DNA of 64,000 nt. It comes from Acanthopleuribacter pedis (GTDB lineage Bacteria > Acidobacteriota > Holophagae > Acanthopleuribacterales > Acanthopleuribacteraceae). The notes under the pieces are model-generated. The model saw only the letters and a list, made by a program, of their open reading frames with translations. It was not told the DNA's origin and did not search any database. The translations under genes were made by a program, and so were the position numbers. The stretch spans positions 124,001 to 188,000 of the forward strand of contig NZ_JAFREP010000006.1 in NCBI RefSeq assembly GCF_017377855.1, read 5' to 3'. This document shows, piece by piece, positions 34,009-42,960 of this stretch (position 1 is its first letter; the number at the start of each line of letters is the position of its first letter).

Positions 34009-35298
34009 ATGCCGACCATGCCGCCGTTTTTTTCCGACCGCCACGCGCTCGAACACCACCAGCAAACCCGTCTGCACGCCATGTTGGGCCGACTCGCCGC
34101 GGACAATGCGTTTTACCGCGAGCGGGTAAACGCCTTTTTGGCGCGGTTCCCGGAAATGGGTTTGGCCGATTTTCGGCGCGCCTTTCCCTTTACCTTTAAG
34201 CGCGATTTGGTTGCTGATCAGCAGGCCTTTCCCCCCTATGGTCGCAACACAACCGAGCCGGCGCACCACTATACCCGTTACTGCCAAACCAGCGGCACCA
34301 CTGGGGCGCCGTTGCGGTTATTGGATACCCCGGGGAGTTGGGATTGGATGCTGAGCCACTGGTTGCGCGTTTACGATGCCGCCGGGGTGCGGGGCGGCGA
34401 GCGCATCTTTTTCGCCTTTGGCTTCGGTCCCTTTTTGGGTTTTTGGACGGCCTTCGAGGCCGCCCAAGCCGGCGGGAACCTCTGCATCCCCGGCGGTGCT
34501 CTGAACAGTTTGGGCCGCTTGCAAGCGATGGCGGCCAACCAAACCACCGTTTTGTGTTGTACCCCGACCTACGCTTTGCGCTTGGGAGAGGTCGCCGCGC
34601 AGAACGACTTCGATCTGGACAGCATTCCCCTCAAGGTGATCATTGTCGCCGGCGAGCCGGGGGGTGCCATCCCCGCGACACGCCGGGCGATGCGCCAATT
34701 TTGGCGCGGGGCAAGGGTGGTCGACCATTACGGCATGACCGAAATCGGCCCGGCCGGTTATGAGAGCCCCCATGTCGAAGGGTTGATGCACATCATTGAA
34801 AGCGATTACCTGGTGGAAGTCATCGACCCCGTTACCGAGGCGCCGGCGTCCGCGGGTGAACGCGGCGAGCTGGTGCTCACCACGCTTGGCCGCGAGGCCG
34901 CCCCCGTGCTGCGTTACCGCACCGGTGATTTGGTCCAATTACAAGCGCCCGAGCCCCATTGGCAAACCATCGAGTGGGGTTTTCCCTGCGGAATTTTGGG
35001 TCGCGCGGACGACATGGTGGTGGTGCGCGGCGTCAACATGTACCCGGCGGCGGTGGAGGCGGTGGTGCGCCGCTTCGCGGTCGTGGCCGAGTACCGCGTA
35101 CTCCTTGAAGAACGGGACGCCATGACCGAGATGCGGCTCCAAGTCGAACCCACCGACAACGCCGAGGGCGACTGGGTGGAAAGCTTGGGTGAGGCGCTCA
35201 AGGCTGAATTCGCGTTGCGGATCCCGATTGAGGTGGTGGCCAAGGGGACCTTGCCGCGCTTTGAACTGAAGGCGAAGCGCTGGACGAGGATGGGTTGA
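34009..35298 (+). CDS. PaaK-like aryl/acyl-CoA ligase (AMP-forming)
   Basis: The 429-aa length is typical of the phenylacetate-CoA ligase family. The start at 34009 (MPTMPPFFSDR) follows GAGGGGAG; an in-frame ATG at 33973 lacks support. Motifs: adenylation loop CQTSGTTGAPLRL, VVDHYGMTEIGPAGYE, YRTGDLVQL and GRADDMVVVRGVNMYPAAVE, with a C-terminal ACT-like lid. The enzyme activates an aromatic or fatty acid to its adenylate and then CoA thioester. Given the upstream thioesterase and the chorismate-lyase-like and halogenase-like genes 1.5-3 kb away on the other strand, an aromatic acid such as hydroxybenzoate is a reasonable substrate guess (inference only). Confidence 0.87.
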   Translation: MPTMPPFFSDRHALEHHQQTRLHAMLGRLAADNAFYRERVNAFLARFPEMGLADFRRAFPFTFKRDLVADQQAFPPYGRNTTEPAHHYTRYCQTSGTTGAPLRLLDTPGSWDWMLSHWLRVYDAAGVRGGERIFFAFGFGPFLGFWTAFEAAQAGGNLCIPGGALNSLGRLQAMAANQTTVLCCTPTYALRLGEVAAQNDFDLDSIPLKVIIVAGEPGGAIPATRRAMRQFWRGARVVDHYGMTEIGPAGYESPHVEGLMHIIESDYLVEVIDPVTEAPASAGERGELVLTTLGREAAPVLRYRTGDLVQLQAPEPHWQTIEWGFPCGILGRADDMVVVRGVNMYPAAVEAVVRRFAVVAEYRVLLEERDAMTEMRLQVEPTDNAEGDWVESLGEALKAEFALRIPIEVVAKGTLPRFELKAKRWTRMG

Positions 35299-36143
35299 TG
35301 CTGTCCATGTTTTAGGCATGGGTTGGTATCCGTTTTCTCTCAGGATATGAGGATGAAAAGAGGATGCGGGCGCGGTGAGGCGCCCTCTGTTGCGCTTACC
35401 CGACGCGGATGAAGCCGTGGCTTCGACGGTGCTGTATTGTTTGGGTTTCGGCATCCGAATGGAACCGATGAGACGGGGTTCGGTCTACCTAAACTGTCGA
35501 AAGCCCGGGGTTATCATGCCGGGAACCAATGGGTTCGGTGCTTGATTTTGAAACGCCGGGAAGCCGAATCGAAGTGACGGCCTCATCCGCGCCGGGAAGA
35601 GGGATCAGAGGGTGCCGGGGCGTGGCCGCATCCTCAAACCATCCGCACATCCTGAGAAATAAAGAATCCCAAACAAAGCAAAATTGAGTGCGGACCCGAA
35701 CGAAAACCCCTGCCGGAAAAGGGCTTACCAAATCCTCAAACCATCTCGCAAAAAAAAACGACATCGCCTGCATCCATACCATCCTCGCCGGCGAAAGAGA
35801 CTGGTAACGGTGGATGGCAATCGCACCGGGCCCGGGGCGGCCGACCCGGACTTCCCACCGCTTGCTGTCTCCATTTCCTGTCTTGTCTATTGATTGTCCA
35901 GCTTTTGTCAGGCGTTCTTCAGGGGCCCGGAACCCGAGCCGGGTGCGCGCTTCCCGGTTTTTCACTGTTTCTTGTCGATTTGCATAGGATTTTTGGAGGA
36001 TAAGCGGCTACGATGATACCTGTTTCAATCTCCCCCGTTCTGCGCCATGCCATGCCCTACCCCCGCGGATCCCGCGAGATTGATCCATGCTCGTAAGCTC
36101 GCTCAGGGTTTTCGATACCACGGACCCCTTACCTGGAGTATCC
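35299..36143. other. Gene-free stretch before the ECF sigma gene
   Basis: About 850 bases with no convincing gene; a minus-strand open frame (35489-35965) has no recognisable domain. A 14-base direct repeat, ATCCTCAAACCATC, occurs at 35630 and 35732, exactly 102 bases apart. A GC-rich hairpin lies around 35500-35522. Nothing else can be named. Confidence 0.45.
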
Positions 36144-36698
36144 ATGAATGCCACCACCCCCTTGCTGCCTCGGGTTGCGCAGGGTGATCAAGGCGCGGTT
36201 AAAAAGTGTATCGACACTTACGGCGGTCTCATCTGGTCCGTCGCCAAACGACTGTGCCCCGCACAAGAAGCCGAAGACGCCGTGCAGGAGATCTTTATCG
36301 ATCTATGGAAAAATGCCGGGCGCTTTGATGCCGAAAAATCCTCGGAAAAAACCTTTGTGGTGATGATCGCTCGACGCCGTTTAATCGACCGGCTCCGCCA
36401 ACAAAAGCGGCGGCCCGAACAAGTCCAACTCGCCGAAACCGCCGAACCCGCCTACGCCGCCGGTTTGGAAGCTTCCGCCGACGCCACACGCGCCCACGAG
36501 GCCATGAACGACATGGGTCGCGAGCAGCGCAAAGTTTTGTACCTGTCCCTTCACCTCGGCATGAGTCATGGTGAAATCGCCGAAACCACCGGGGTGGCAC
36601 TGGGCACCGTGAAGTCCCACATCCGCCGCGGCTTAGCCACGATTCGCGAGAAATTGGAACGGATCGGGAAACCAAAGGAAAGGAGGGCCGCTCAATGA
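36144..36698 (+). CDS. ECF sigma factor (RskA-partnered type)
   Basis: The 184-aa protein starts at ATG 36144 behind TGGAG. Region 2 reads GLIWSVAKRLCPAQEAEDAV then QEIFIDLWKNAGRFD and FVVMIARRRLIDRLR. Region 4 reads VLYLSLHLGMSHGEIAETTG then VALGTVKSHIRRGLATIREK. This matches SigK-like ECF factors. The stop overlaps the anti-sigma gene start by four bases (ATGA), so the two are translationally coupled. It likely directs RNA polymerase to an envelope or stress regulon when released from the anti-sigma. Confidence 0.93.
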   Translation: MNATTPLLPRVAQGDQGAVKKCIDTYGGLIWSVAKRLCPAQEAEDAVQEIFIDLWKNAGRFDAEKSSEKTFVVMIARRRLIDRLRQQKRRPEQVQLAETAEPAYAAGLEASADATRAHEAMNDMGREQRKVLYLSLHLGMSHGEIAETTGVALGTVKSHIRRGLATIREKLERIGKPKERRAAQ

Positions 36699-37597
36699 AC
36701 AACGAACGCCTTCTCGATATCTTGGTTGACCGTGAAACCGGTGACCTCGACCGCAAGGACCGCATCGCCCTCGCCGGGCTCGAACTGGATGCCTACGCTG
36801 AATTGGAAGACGAAATAGGTCTGGCCGTCGCCGCCGCCATGCTCGCCCACGAGGAATCCGAAGAAGAAAAATTACCCGCTGAACTGCACATCCACATCGC
36901 CGAAGACGCCAAAATGTTTTTTGCGGAAAAGAACCAAAAGGGCGCTTCGCCCAAGGATGAAGCCGACAACGGGGTCGTGACGCCTTTTCCGGCCAAAGAA
37001 ACGGAAGCATCCAGCAGCGCCGGTATCATGACCAACATCATCGGTTGGTTGGTTGCAGCCGCCCTGGCCGCCTTCGCCCTGCTGCCGCGCGAGCCCAGTG
37101 CCGATCAAATCGCCGAAATTCGTACCGCGACCATCGCCGAGATGCGTCCGGCCTTGGAACAAGAGTTGCGCGCCTCGATTGAAGCCGCCAACCGGCCGCC
37201 CTCGCCGCTGGAACAGCGACAACAACTGCTCGCCTCAACCGATGCGACCACGCTGCCTTGGCAAGCGACCCCGGATCAAACCGCGACCGGTGCTTCCGGC
37301 GACGTGGTCTGGTCCGGCGACGCCCAAGAAGGCTACATGCGCATCCAAGGTTTGGCCGCCAACGATCCCAGCACCTACCAATACCAACTCTGGATCTTCG
37401 ACGAAGAAGGGGACGAACGCTTCCCCGTCGACGGCGGCGTGTTTGACATGCCCGCGGGTGACGGCGAGGTTATCATCCCGATCGATGCCAAAATCGGTGT
37501 CAAAAAACCGGCCCTCTACGCGATCACCATCGAAAAACCCGGTGGCGTGGTGGTTTCCGGTCGCGAACGCATCGTCCTGGTCGCCAAACCCGGCTAA
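36695..37597 (+). CDS. Anti-sigma factor (RskA-like, membrane-spanning)
   Basis: The 300-aa protein has a cytosolic N-terminal part (MNNERLLDILVDRETGDLDR, sigma-binding in the family) without an obvious zinc motif. One transmembrane helix lies near 112-130 (IIGWLVAAALAAFALLP). A coiled segment follows, then the RskA C-terminal domain in the periplasm (YQLWIFDEEGDERFPVDGG, then ALYAITIEKPGG). It holds the coupled ECF sigma factor inactive until an envelope signal triggers proteolysis (family knowledge). A MipA-type outer-membrane gene follows 141 bases later and may be a target or sensor partner. Confidence 0.9.
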   Translation: MNNERLLDILVDRETGDLDRKDRIALAGLELDAYAELEDEIGLAVAAAMLAHEESEEEKLPAELHIHIAEDAKMFFAEKNQKGASPKDEADNGVVTPFPAKETEASSSAGIMTNIIGWLVAAALAAFALLPREPSADQIAEIRTATIAEMRPALEQELRASIEAANRPPSPLEQRQQLLASTDATTLPWQATPDQTATGASGDVVWSGDAQEGYMRIQGLAANDPSTYQYQLWIFDEEGDERFPVDGGVFDMPAGDGEVIIPIDAKIGVKKPALYAITIEKPGGVVVSGRERIVLVAKPG

Positions 37598-37738
37598 ATC
37601 CAAATAGGTCCCATGTACTTTGCACGAGCGGGTTTCGGCCCGCTCGGTTTCGCTTGCCCCAAAGGCGGAGTGGCCGCGCTTGCCCTGAACCCCGTGTCGA
37701 AAAACCATCACCCCGATCAATTCCAGGAGAAGAAGCTT

Positions 37739-38497
37739 ATGCCCCGTCTTTTTTCGCTGTTCGCCCTGCTTCTGTTCGGATTCCTGCAAGCACAACCTCC
37801 CGCCGGCGCCGAGCCCGGTCCGCCCCGGTTCAGCTTGGGCCTGGGTTTGCTCGTTAACGACAACGCCTATGCCGGCCAGGATTCCGAGGTGATCCCGATC
37901 CCGTTGCTGACCTACCGGTCGGGGCGCTTTACCTTTCAAGGGATCCGCGCAAGTTACGCTTTGGTGCAGTCCCGCAAACAAACCTTCGAATTCGCCCTGC
38001 AACCCCGTTTCGAAAGCTACGAGGAAGACGATTCCGAGGTGTTGCGCGGCATGGAAGATCGCGAAAAATCCCTTGATCTCGGCCTGGCCTATCAACGCAA
38101 TTTCGGCCGTAACAGCTTGAATTTTGAGGCCATGTTCGATGTGTTGGACCGCAGCGGTGGTTACGAATTGGACCTGTCGCTCCAGCGAAGGCACCGTGCC
38201 GGGATGTGGATTCTGTCCGGCGACCTCTCCCTGGGTTACCGCGATAAAAACAACACCGATTATTACTACGGTGTCACCCTACCCGAGGCCCTGCCGACCC
38301 GGCCTTTCTATCAGCCGGATGCCGCCGTGATTCCCGCCGTCGGTGTGCAGGTGATTCGGCCCCTGGGTCGTTCCGGTTGGCAATGGTTGAGCATTTTTAA
38401 CACCTCGTTTTTACCGAGCACCATCGAAGACAGCCCCATCGTCGATAAAAGCCGCCTTTCTACGTTCCTGACCGGATTCTCCTACCGCTTCAAATAA
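37739..38497 (+). CDS. MipA/OmpV-family outer membrane protein
   Basis: The 252-aa protein starts at ATG 37739 behind CCAGGAGAAG. The signal peptide is MPRLFSLFALLLFGFLQAQP. The body alternates hydrophobic and polar residues in repeated amphipathic beta strands (FSLGLGLLVNDNAYAGQDSE, FTFQGIRASYALVQ, SLDLGLAYQRNFG) and ends with a terminal FLTGFSYRFK, the classical Phe-ended barrel strand. VNDNAYAG-DS near the start of the barrel is characteristic of MipA. Its position after an ECF/anti-sigma pair suggests envelope-stress control. Confidence 0.85.
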   Translation: MPRLFSLFALLLFGFLQAQPPAGAEPGPPRFSLGLGLLVNDNAYAGQDSEVIPIPLLTYRSGRFTFQGIRASYALVQSRKQTFEFALQPRFESYEEDDSEVLRGMEDREKSLDLGLAYQRNFGRNSLNFEAMFDVLDRSGGYELDLSLQRRHRAGMWILSGDLSLGYRDKNNTDYYYGVTLPEALPTRPFYQPDAAVIPAVGVQVIRPLGRSGWQWLSIFNTSFLPSTIEDSPIVDKSRLSTFLTGFSYRFK

Positions 38498-38559
38498 GAT
38501 TGAATCCCGCGCCCGAATCCTGTTAGATACGGATTAAAACCAATCAACAGGGGGCACGG

Positions 38560-39270
38560 ATGACCACATTGGAAACCGTGATGGCCGAGCTAGAGGCCAA
38601 GAGCAACGAGGACGCGTTGCGCATTTACCGCAACCAGGGCTACGAGGGCGAGGCCTTCGGGGTGCGTGTCGGCGAACTCAAAAAAATGGTCAAAGGGATC
38701 AAAAAAGACCAAGACCTGGTGCGCGCCTTGTTCGACACCGGCAACGCCGACGCCCAATATTTGGCGGGCCTGGCCGCCGACCCCAAAACCTTCACGGAAC
38801 AAGACCTCGACGCCTGGGCCGACAGAGCCTTCTGGTTCTGGATCTCGGAATATTCGGTCGCGGGCGTGGCGGCGGAATCGGGCAACGGCTGGGACGTCGC
38901 GCTGCGCTGGATCGAGGACGACCGCGACCATGTCAGCGCGGCGGGCTGGGCCACCTTGACCCATTGCCTCTCGATCACACCCGACGACCAACTCGATTTC
39001 GCAACACTGGAAACCTTGCTAACCCGGGTCGGCGACACCATCCACGACTGCCCCAACCGAACCCGCTACGCCATGAACGGGTTTGTGCTCGGCGCCGCCG
39101 CCTTCACCATCCCACTGCTTGAGCAAGCCAAAACGGTGGCCGCCAAAATCGGCAAGGTTAACGTCGACATGGGCAAAACCCAGTGCAAAGTCCACCTGGC
39201 TACCACCTACATCGCCAAACTCGAAGAAAAAAACCGCCTCGGCCGCAAGAAAAAAACCGCCCGCTGCTAA
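38560..39270 (+). CDS. AlkD-like DNA alkylation repair protein
   Basis: The 236-aa helical-repeat protein starts at ATG 38560 behind a GGGGG site. Segments such as FGVRVGELKKMVKGIKKDQ, LVRALFDTGNADAQYLAGL and FWFWISEYSVAG follow the HEAT-like repeat pattern of the DNA alkylation repair family. The Trp/Phe-rich patch is where AlkD contacts damaged DNA. The catalytic Asp of AlkD (WW..D region) is not clearly matched, so it may be a non-glycosylase relative. It ends in a basic tail (NRLGRKKKTARC). No repair genes are adjacent. Confidence 0.8.
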   Translation: MTTLETVMAELEAKSNEDALRIYRNQGYEGEAFGVRVGELKKMVKGIKKDQDLVRALFDTGNADAQYLAGLAADPKTFTEQDLDAWADRAFWFWISEYSVAGVAAESGNGWDVALRWIEDDRDHVSAAGWATLTHCLSITPDDQLDFATLETLLTRVGDTIHDCPNRTRYAMNGFVLGAAAFTIPLLEQAKTVAAKIGKVNVDMGKTQCKVHLATTYIAKLEEKNRLGRKKKTARC

Positions 39271-39336
39271 CGAAGACACCGGTGTGAAACGAATGCAGTT
39301 GATCATGATCAAAGGCGACGAAAAGGGGAAGGCAAG

Positions 39337-40094
39337 ATGGCGGTAACACGGGTGCGACGCATCGCCCCACCCGACGATTTTCCCTACCCGAGCACCATCG
39401 CATACGGCCGGGACGCCTACGGCATTTGGCAAACGGTCGAGGTCGCCGGCGTGGACCAAACCTTCCGCTGGTGCCCACCGGGACAGTTCACCATGGGTTC
39501 GCCCGCGACGGAACATGGGCGATCAGACGATGAGGATCAACGGGAAATCACCCTCACCAAAGGCTTTTGGCTCGCCGATACGGCTTGCCCCCAGGCGTTG
39601 TGGTCGGCCGTAATGGGTGACAATCCCAGCCGATCCCCAGGCGAAGACTTTCCCGTTGAATCGGTCTCCTTTTTCGATGTGACCGCATTTTGTTCTCAGT
39701 GGCGGGCGCTAGGGCGGAAACCGAAACACCTTTTTCTTTCGGTGAAAGGATTGACACGGCTCAGGTCAACTTTGATGGACGATATCGGTATCGGCAAAAC
39801 AAACCTGATCAAATTTATCGCGACCAGGTTGTTTCGGTTAAGGATCTGCCGTGTAATCCCTGGGGTCTCTATCAGATGCATGGCAATGTTTTGGAATGGT
39901 GCGCAGATTGGTACGGTTCTTATGACCCACAAGATGGTATGAATCCCGTCGGCGCCGCGGGAGGCGGCAAGCGCGTGGTGCGCGGTGGCAGCTTCTCCAA
40001 CGGCGCGAGGATCTGCCGGTCCGCCTACCGGGGCGCGAGCGCGCCGGGCAGCACCTGGCAGTACCAGGGCTTCCGGCCCGCCGGAGGTTCCTAA
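39337..40094 (+). pseudogene. Broken formylglycine-generating-enzyme-like (SUMF1/FGE) gene
   Basis: The 5' part (frame of ATG 39337, AAGGGGAAGG upstream) reads FRWCPPGQFTMGSPATE, then REITLTKGFWLADTACPQAL and ESVSFFDVTAFC, a normal FGE-sulfatase-domain start. The 3' part continues in another frame from about 39700: ETPFSFGE, WGLYQMHGNVLEWCADWYG, RVVRGGSFSNGARICRSAYR and GFRPA. Between them the usual 30 or so residues with RLPTEAEWEYA are absent. The break is therefore a deletion plus frameshift around 39690-39715. Both halves are otherwise well preserved, so the event looks recent. Sequencing error cannot remove 30 codons, so I consider it a real lesion. Confidence 0.75.
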
Positions 40095-40546
40095 CCAGAA
40101 AAAAGAAAAGCGTGCTCGTGGGTGGGACAGGGACAGGCGTGCTCGAGACGACGGTCAGGTTCCCAAACACGATCACGGTCTCGGGCCGGCCGGATTAATC
40201 AATTCGCGACGCGAAAAATTACCGCGGGAACAGCGTGACGCGATGAGACGGAACCAACCTATGGTTCGCCAAAGGACGGTTCTAAATTTAAACAGTGTTG
40301 TTTTCCAAAGCAGCAATGGAGACAAGATAATTATCTGTGCTTGTTTGGCTGGATTCGGGTTTAGAAGAGGTAAGCTGCTTTTGAGAGACTTGACGGTTTA
40401 CTGTGATTTTTTTTCAATAGACAGTTCTGTGATTGATATGTTGGAATCAGGCCTGCCTCGTTTGAGGCGCCCTAATCAACGACGAGGACAGACGGGGTTC
40501 GATTGTTCGCGTCTTCGTTTTCGTCACGCTATCGGTGATTGATTCC
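40095..40546. other. Gap downstream of the broken FGE-like gene
   Basis: About 450 bases without a gene. GCGTGCTCG occurs twice near 40107 and 40137. Base composition drops to AT-rich around 40270-40440, possibly the promoter area of the small peptide gene at 40547. No clear -35/-10 pair was found. Confidence 0.4.
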
Positions 40547-40744
40547 ATGAAAAAGGTTATCGCGTTTCTTCTATTTCTATCTTCTCTGTCATTTGTGATG
40601 CTTGCGGACAGCACGCCCGACTGTCTTGACATTCTCGAGGAAATTTACGATTGTTCGGTACAGACCTTTCCGTCGCCATGTGATGAAGAAACCTGGGAAA
40701 TGATCGAACGAGATTGGGCTGAATGCGAACTGCAAAACTACTGA
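40547..40744 (+). CDS. Small Cys-containing exported peptide
   Basis: The 65-aa product starts MKKVIAFLLFLSSLSFVMLA, a clear signal peptide. The mature part of about 44 residues is acidic and has four cysteines (in PDCLD, YDCSV, SPCDE and AECEL), consistent with two disulfides after export. It is preceded by ATTGATTCC; the ribosome site is weak. It is followed 74 bases later by another exported protein on the same strand. Not recognised; it may be a small toxin-like or structural secreted protein. Confidence 0.55.
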   Translation: MKKVIAFLLFLSSLSFVMLADSTPDCLDILEEIYDCSVQTFPSPCDEETWEMIERDWAECELQNY

Positions 40745-40818
40745 TCTTGGTATAGCGTTTAAAGCGCGACCCGGACTGGCTCCGGGTCTGTTTTGATTCA
40801 GCCAAAAGGGTTGTATTT

Positions 40819-41706
40819 ATGATTGTTACGCTCTTTCTCCTTTCACTTTGCTTCTCGGATTTGAGCAGCGAAGCCTTCCCGTTGGATGATTACTTTGTCC
40901 AAAACCTTCATGGTGCCGCACAAAACGGAAACCATCTTGCCGTGCTCAACTTTTCTCAGATGAAAACCAAATTGTGCTTGATTGATCTCGAAGCCGGCCA
41001 AGTCCATGAAATCGACGACCCACGATTGAAAATTTTTGCCGCCAGAAAGGTCTTTCCTTACAAAGACGGCTTTTTAGTTATGAAAAACAAGCTTGCCTAT
41101 TATGTAACCGCCCAGCGCGAATTCAGAGAAACGATTAAGCTCGAATCATTTAAGGGACGCCCGGCAAGTATGCTTTGGTATGGTACCCAAGCTTTAGCAG
41201 AGGGCCGGTTTCTTTGTCGCTTTAAGGACGAAGAAGGGCTGCATATCCTGTCCTTTCTTGACTTAGAAAGAAAAGAATTTTTGCCGGTGCACCAATTTCA
41301 ATCCGAAAAGCACCACACGGTATATTTTTATGCGAATGGCGAGGCCTTCTTTGCGTTGCACAGTAAAACCGGTTCCGTGGTTGAATATGATGCTACCTTC
41401 CAAAAAGTACAGCGCCACTTGCCTGAACGTGAACCGGTGCAACGAAAAAAGTCCAGCCGGCAGTATCGAAGGAACCCCTTCGAATCGCTGATTCACGGGG
41501 TTTTTGCGGATGCCCATGCCGTGTACTTCGATCTATATCCCAGGGACTCGGTATCTGGCGAGGTCACGCGCAAACGCTACAAGCTCGAAAACGGCAAGCT
41601 GTTTCCCGTTAGCGACAGCCTCATTGTCCTGGCCCGCCACCAGGACAAGCACTTGGTGTTTGACACCGAGGAAGGTATGTTCACAATGCGGACAGGCACA
41701 CCTTAA
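40819..41706 (+). CDS. Exported beta-propeller-like hypothetical protein
   Basis: The 295-aa protein has a short signal-like start (MIVTLFLLSLCFSDLSSEA). The body shows repeating beta-strand blocks with aromatic and acidic spacing (LAVLNFSQMKTKLCLIDLEA, LYYVTAQ-like strands, LHILSFLDLERKEFLPVHQF, SLIVLARHQDKHLVFDTEEG), resembling the blades of a 6-bladed propeller in exported proteins. No catalytic motif is seen. A Lys/Arg-rich linker (KKSSRQYRR) sits at about 215. Base use is less GC-rich than in neighbours, which hints at a different origin. Confidence 0.65.
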   Translation: MIVTLFLLSLCFSDLSSEAFPLDDYFVQNLHGAAQNGNHLAVLNFSQMKTKLCLIDLEAGQVHEIDDPRLKIFAARKVFPYKDGFLVMKNKLAYYVTAQREFRETIKLESFKGRPASMLWYGTQALAEGRFLCRFKDEEGLHILSFLDLERKEFLPVHQFQSEKHHTVYFYANGEAFFALHSKTGSVVEYDATFQKVQRHLPEREPVQRKKSSRQYRRNPFESLIHGVFADAHAVYFDLYPRDSVSGEVTRKRYKLENGKLFPVSDSLIVLARHQDKHLVFDTEEGMFTMRTGTP

Positions 41707-41734
41707 TCGGTTCCATTCACCGCGGTAAATCTTC

Positions 41735-42934
41735 CTAAGCGACCAAATCGAAGCGGCGTAGCCACGCCAAGGTGCGTTGCCACAAGCGGTTACCCCGTTT
41801 CGGGGTGGTGAATCCGAGCAGGTGGCGCAATACCGCCTGGCTGAGTTGTTTGGTGTCGCTGAAGCGTTCCTCGTGGTTGGGATGCATGGCCCTTAGGACC
41901 ACCGCGTCTAAATCCGGTGCGATCCATTCGCCAACCGGGATGCCCTGCATGCGTCGTGCTTTGGTTAAACCGCGCAGACGCGCGCGGCCTTTTTCGTTGA
42001 TGCGCAGCAGCTTGAGCGAGGTGCTCGGTGCCAGCACCGCTTGTTCGCGGCGTTTGTGGACCAAGTCGTAGGTGGAAACGCCCTCGAACGGGTGAATCCC
42101 GCACAGCAATTCGTAGAGCACCACGCCCAGCGCGTAGATGTCGCTTTGGTGGTTAAAGCCTTCGCCGCCCAGCAGTTCGGGGGCGGCGTATTCACAGGTC
42201 AACATGCTCGGTTGTCCGTGGATCCAGTCGCTATGGTAGGGATTCAGTTGGGCCAAGCCGAAATCGATCAGTTTGATCCGGCCTTCCGGGGTGACCAAGA
42301 TGTTGTCCGGTTTGAGGTCGAGGTGGATCAGGCGCTGCTGGTGTAGATCGCCCACCGCCGCGCACAATTTGCGGAACAAACGCAGCCGTTGCAGCAGGTC
42401 CAGTTGGTGCCGGTCGCAGTGGTGCAATAAGGAATCGCCCGCGATGAATTCCGTTGCCACGTACAATTGCCCGCCGGGGAGTTGGCCCGCGTCGTGGAAG
42501 CGCACCACGTTGGGATGGTCGAGGCGCGCCAGCAGGTTTTGTTCGCGCAAAAAGTGTTGCCGCCATGAGACGTGGGCCGGCCCGGCCTTGAGGAGTTTGA
42601 GTGCGACCGGTTGGTTGGTCGCGCGGCAACGCGCGTAATACACCTTGCTGCTGCCGCCGCGCGCCACCACGCCGCCGAGTTGGTAGCGGTCGGTCAAGGC
42701 CGCGATGCCGCCGCGGGTTTCGTGGGCGTATTCCACATCGAGGTTGCTGCACAGCACCGAATCAACTTCATCTAAACCAAGTAAAGCCAGGCACTGGGCC
42801 AGGATTTTGGGCTGGTTTCGGCAGCGGTTTTCTAGGAACAGGCGCTGCTGTTGGGGTGGATAATCGAAGGCGGCTTCGACCAGGTTGTCCACGGTGGCGT
42901 CGGGATCGGCTGGGATGGGACGGGCGGTGTTCAT
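41735..42934 (-). CDS. Soluble Ser/Thr protein kinase
   Basis: The 399-aa protein starts at 42934 behind AAGGAG. The N-terminal ~80 residues match the helical region often preceding kinases in ECF-linked pairs. The kinase domain spans about 83-350, with VVARGGSSKVYYAR, VALKLLK (catalytic Lys), LIHLDLKPDNIL (HRD changed to HLD, a non-RD kinase), LIDFGLAQL and APELLGG. No transmembrane segment or TPR repeats are seen, so it is probably cytosolic. The ECF sigma gene lies 240 bases upstream on the same strand, a pairing seen in ECF-kinase systems where the kinase modulates the sigma factor. A repeat element separates them. Confidence 0.92.
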   Translation of the reverse strand: MNTARPIPADPDATVDNLVEAAFDYPPQQQRLFLENRCRNQPKILAQCLALLGLDEVDSVLCSNLDVEYAHETRGGIAALTDRYQLGGVVARGGSSKVYYARCRATNQPVALKLLKAGPAHVSWRQHFLREQNLLARLDHPNVVRFHDAGQLPGGQLYVATEFIAGDSLLHHCDRHQLDLLQRLRLFRKLCAAVGDLHQQRLIHLDLKPDNILVTPEGRIKLIDFGLAQLNPYHSDWIHGQPSMLTCEYAAPELLGGEGFNHQSDIYALGVVLYELLCGIHPFEGVSTYDLVHKRREQAVLAPSTSLKLLRINEKGRARLRGLTKARRMQGIPVGEWIAPDLDAVVLRAMHPNHEERFSDTKQLSQAVLRHLLGFTTPKRGNRLWQRTLAWLRRFDLVA

Positions 42935-42960
42935 CCTTGCTCCTTTAGGTTGGACCGGGC

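Noticed and set aside
35489..35965. 158-residue minus-strand frame before the ECF sigma gene
   Set aside because: No ribosome site, no domain pattern, and it spans a short direct repeat; kept as gene-free.
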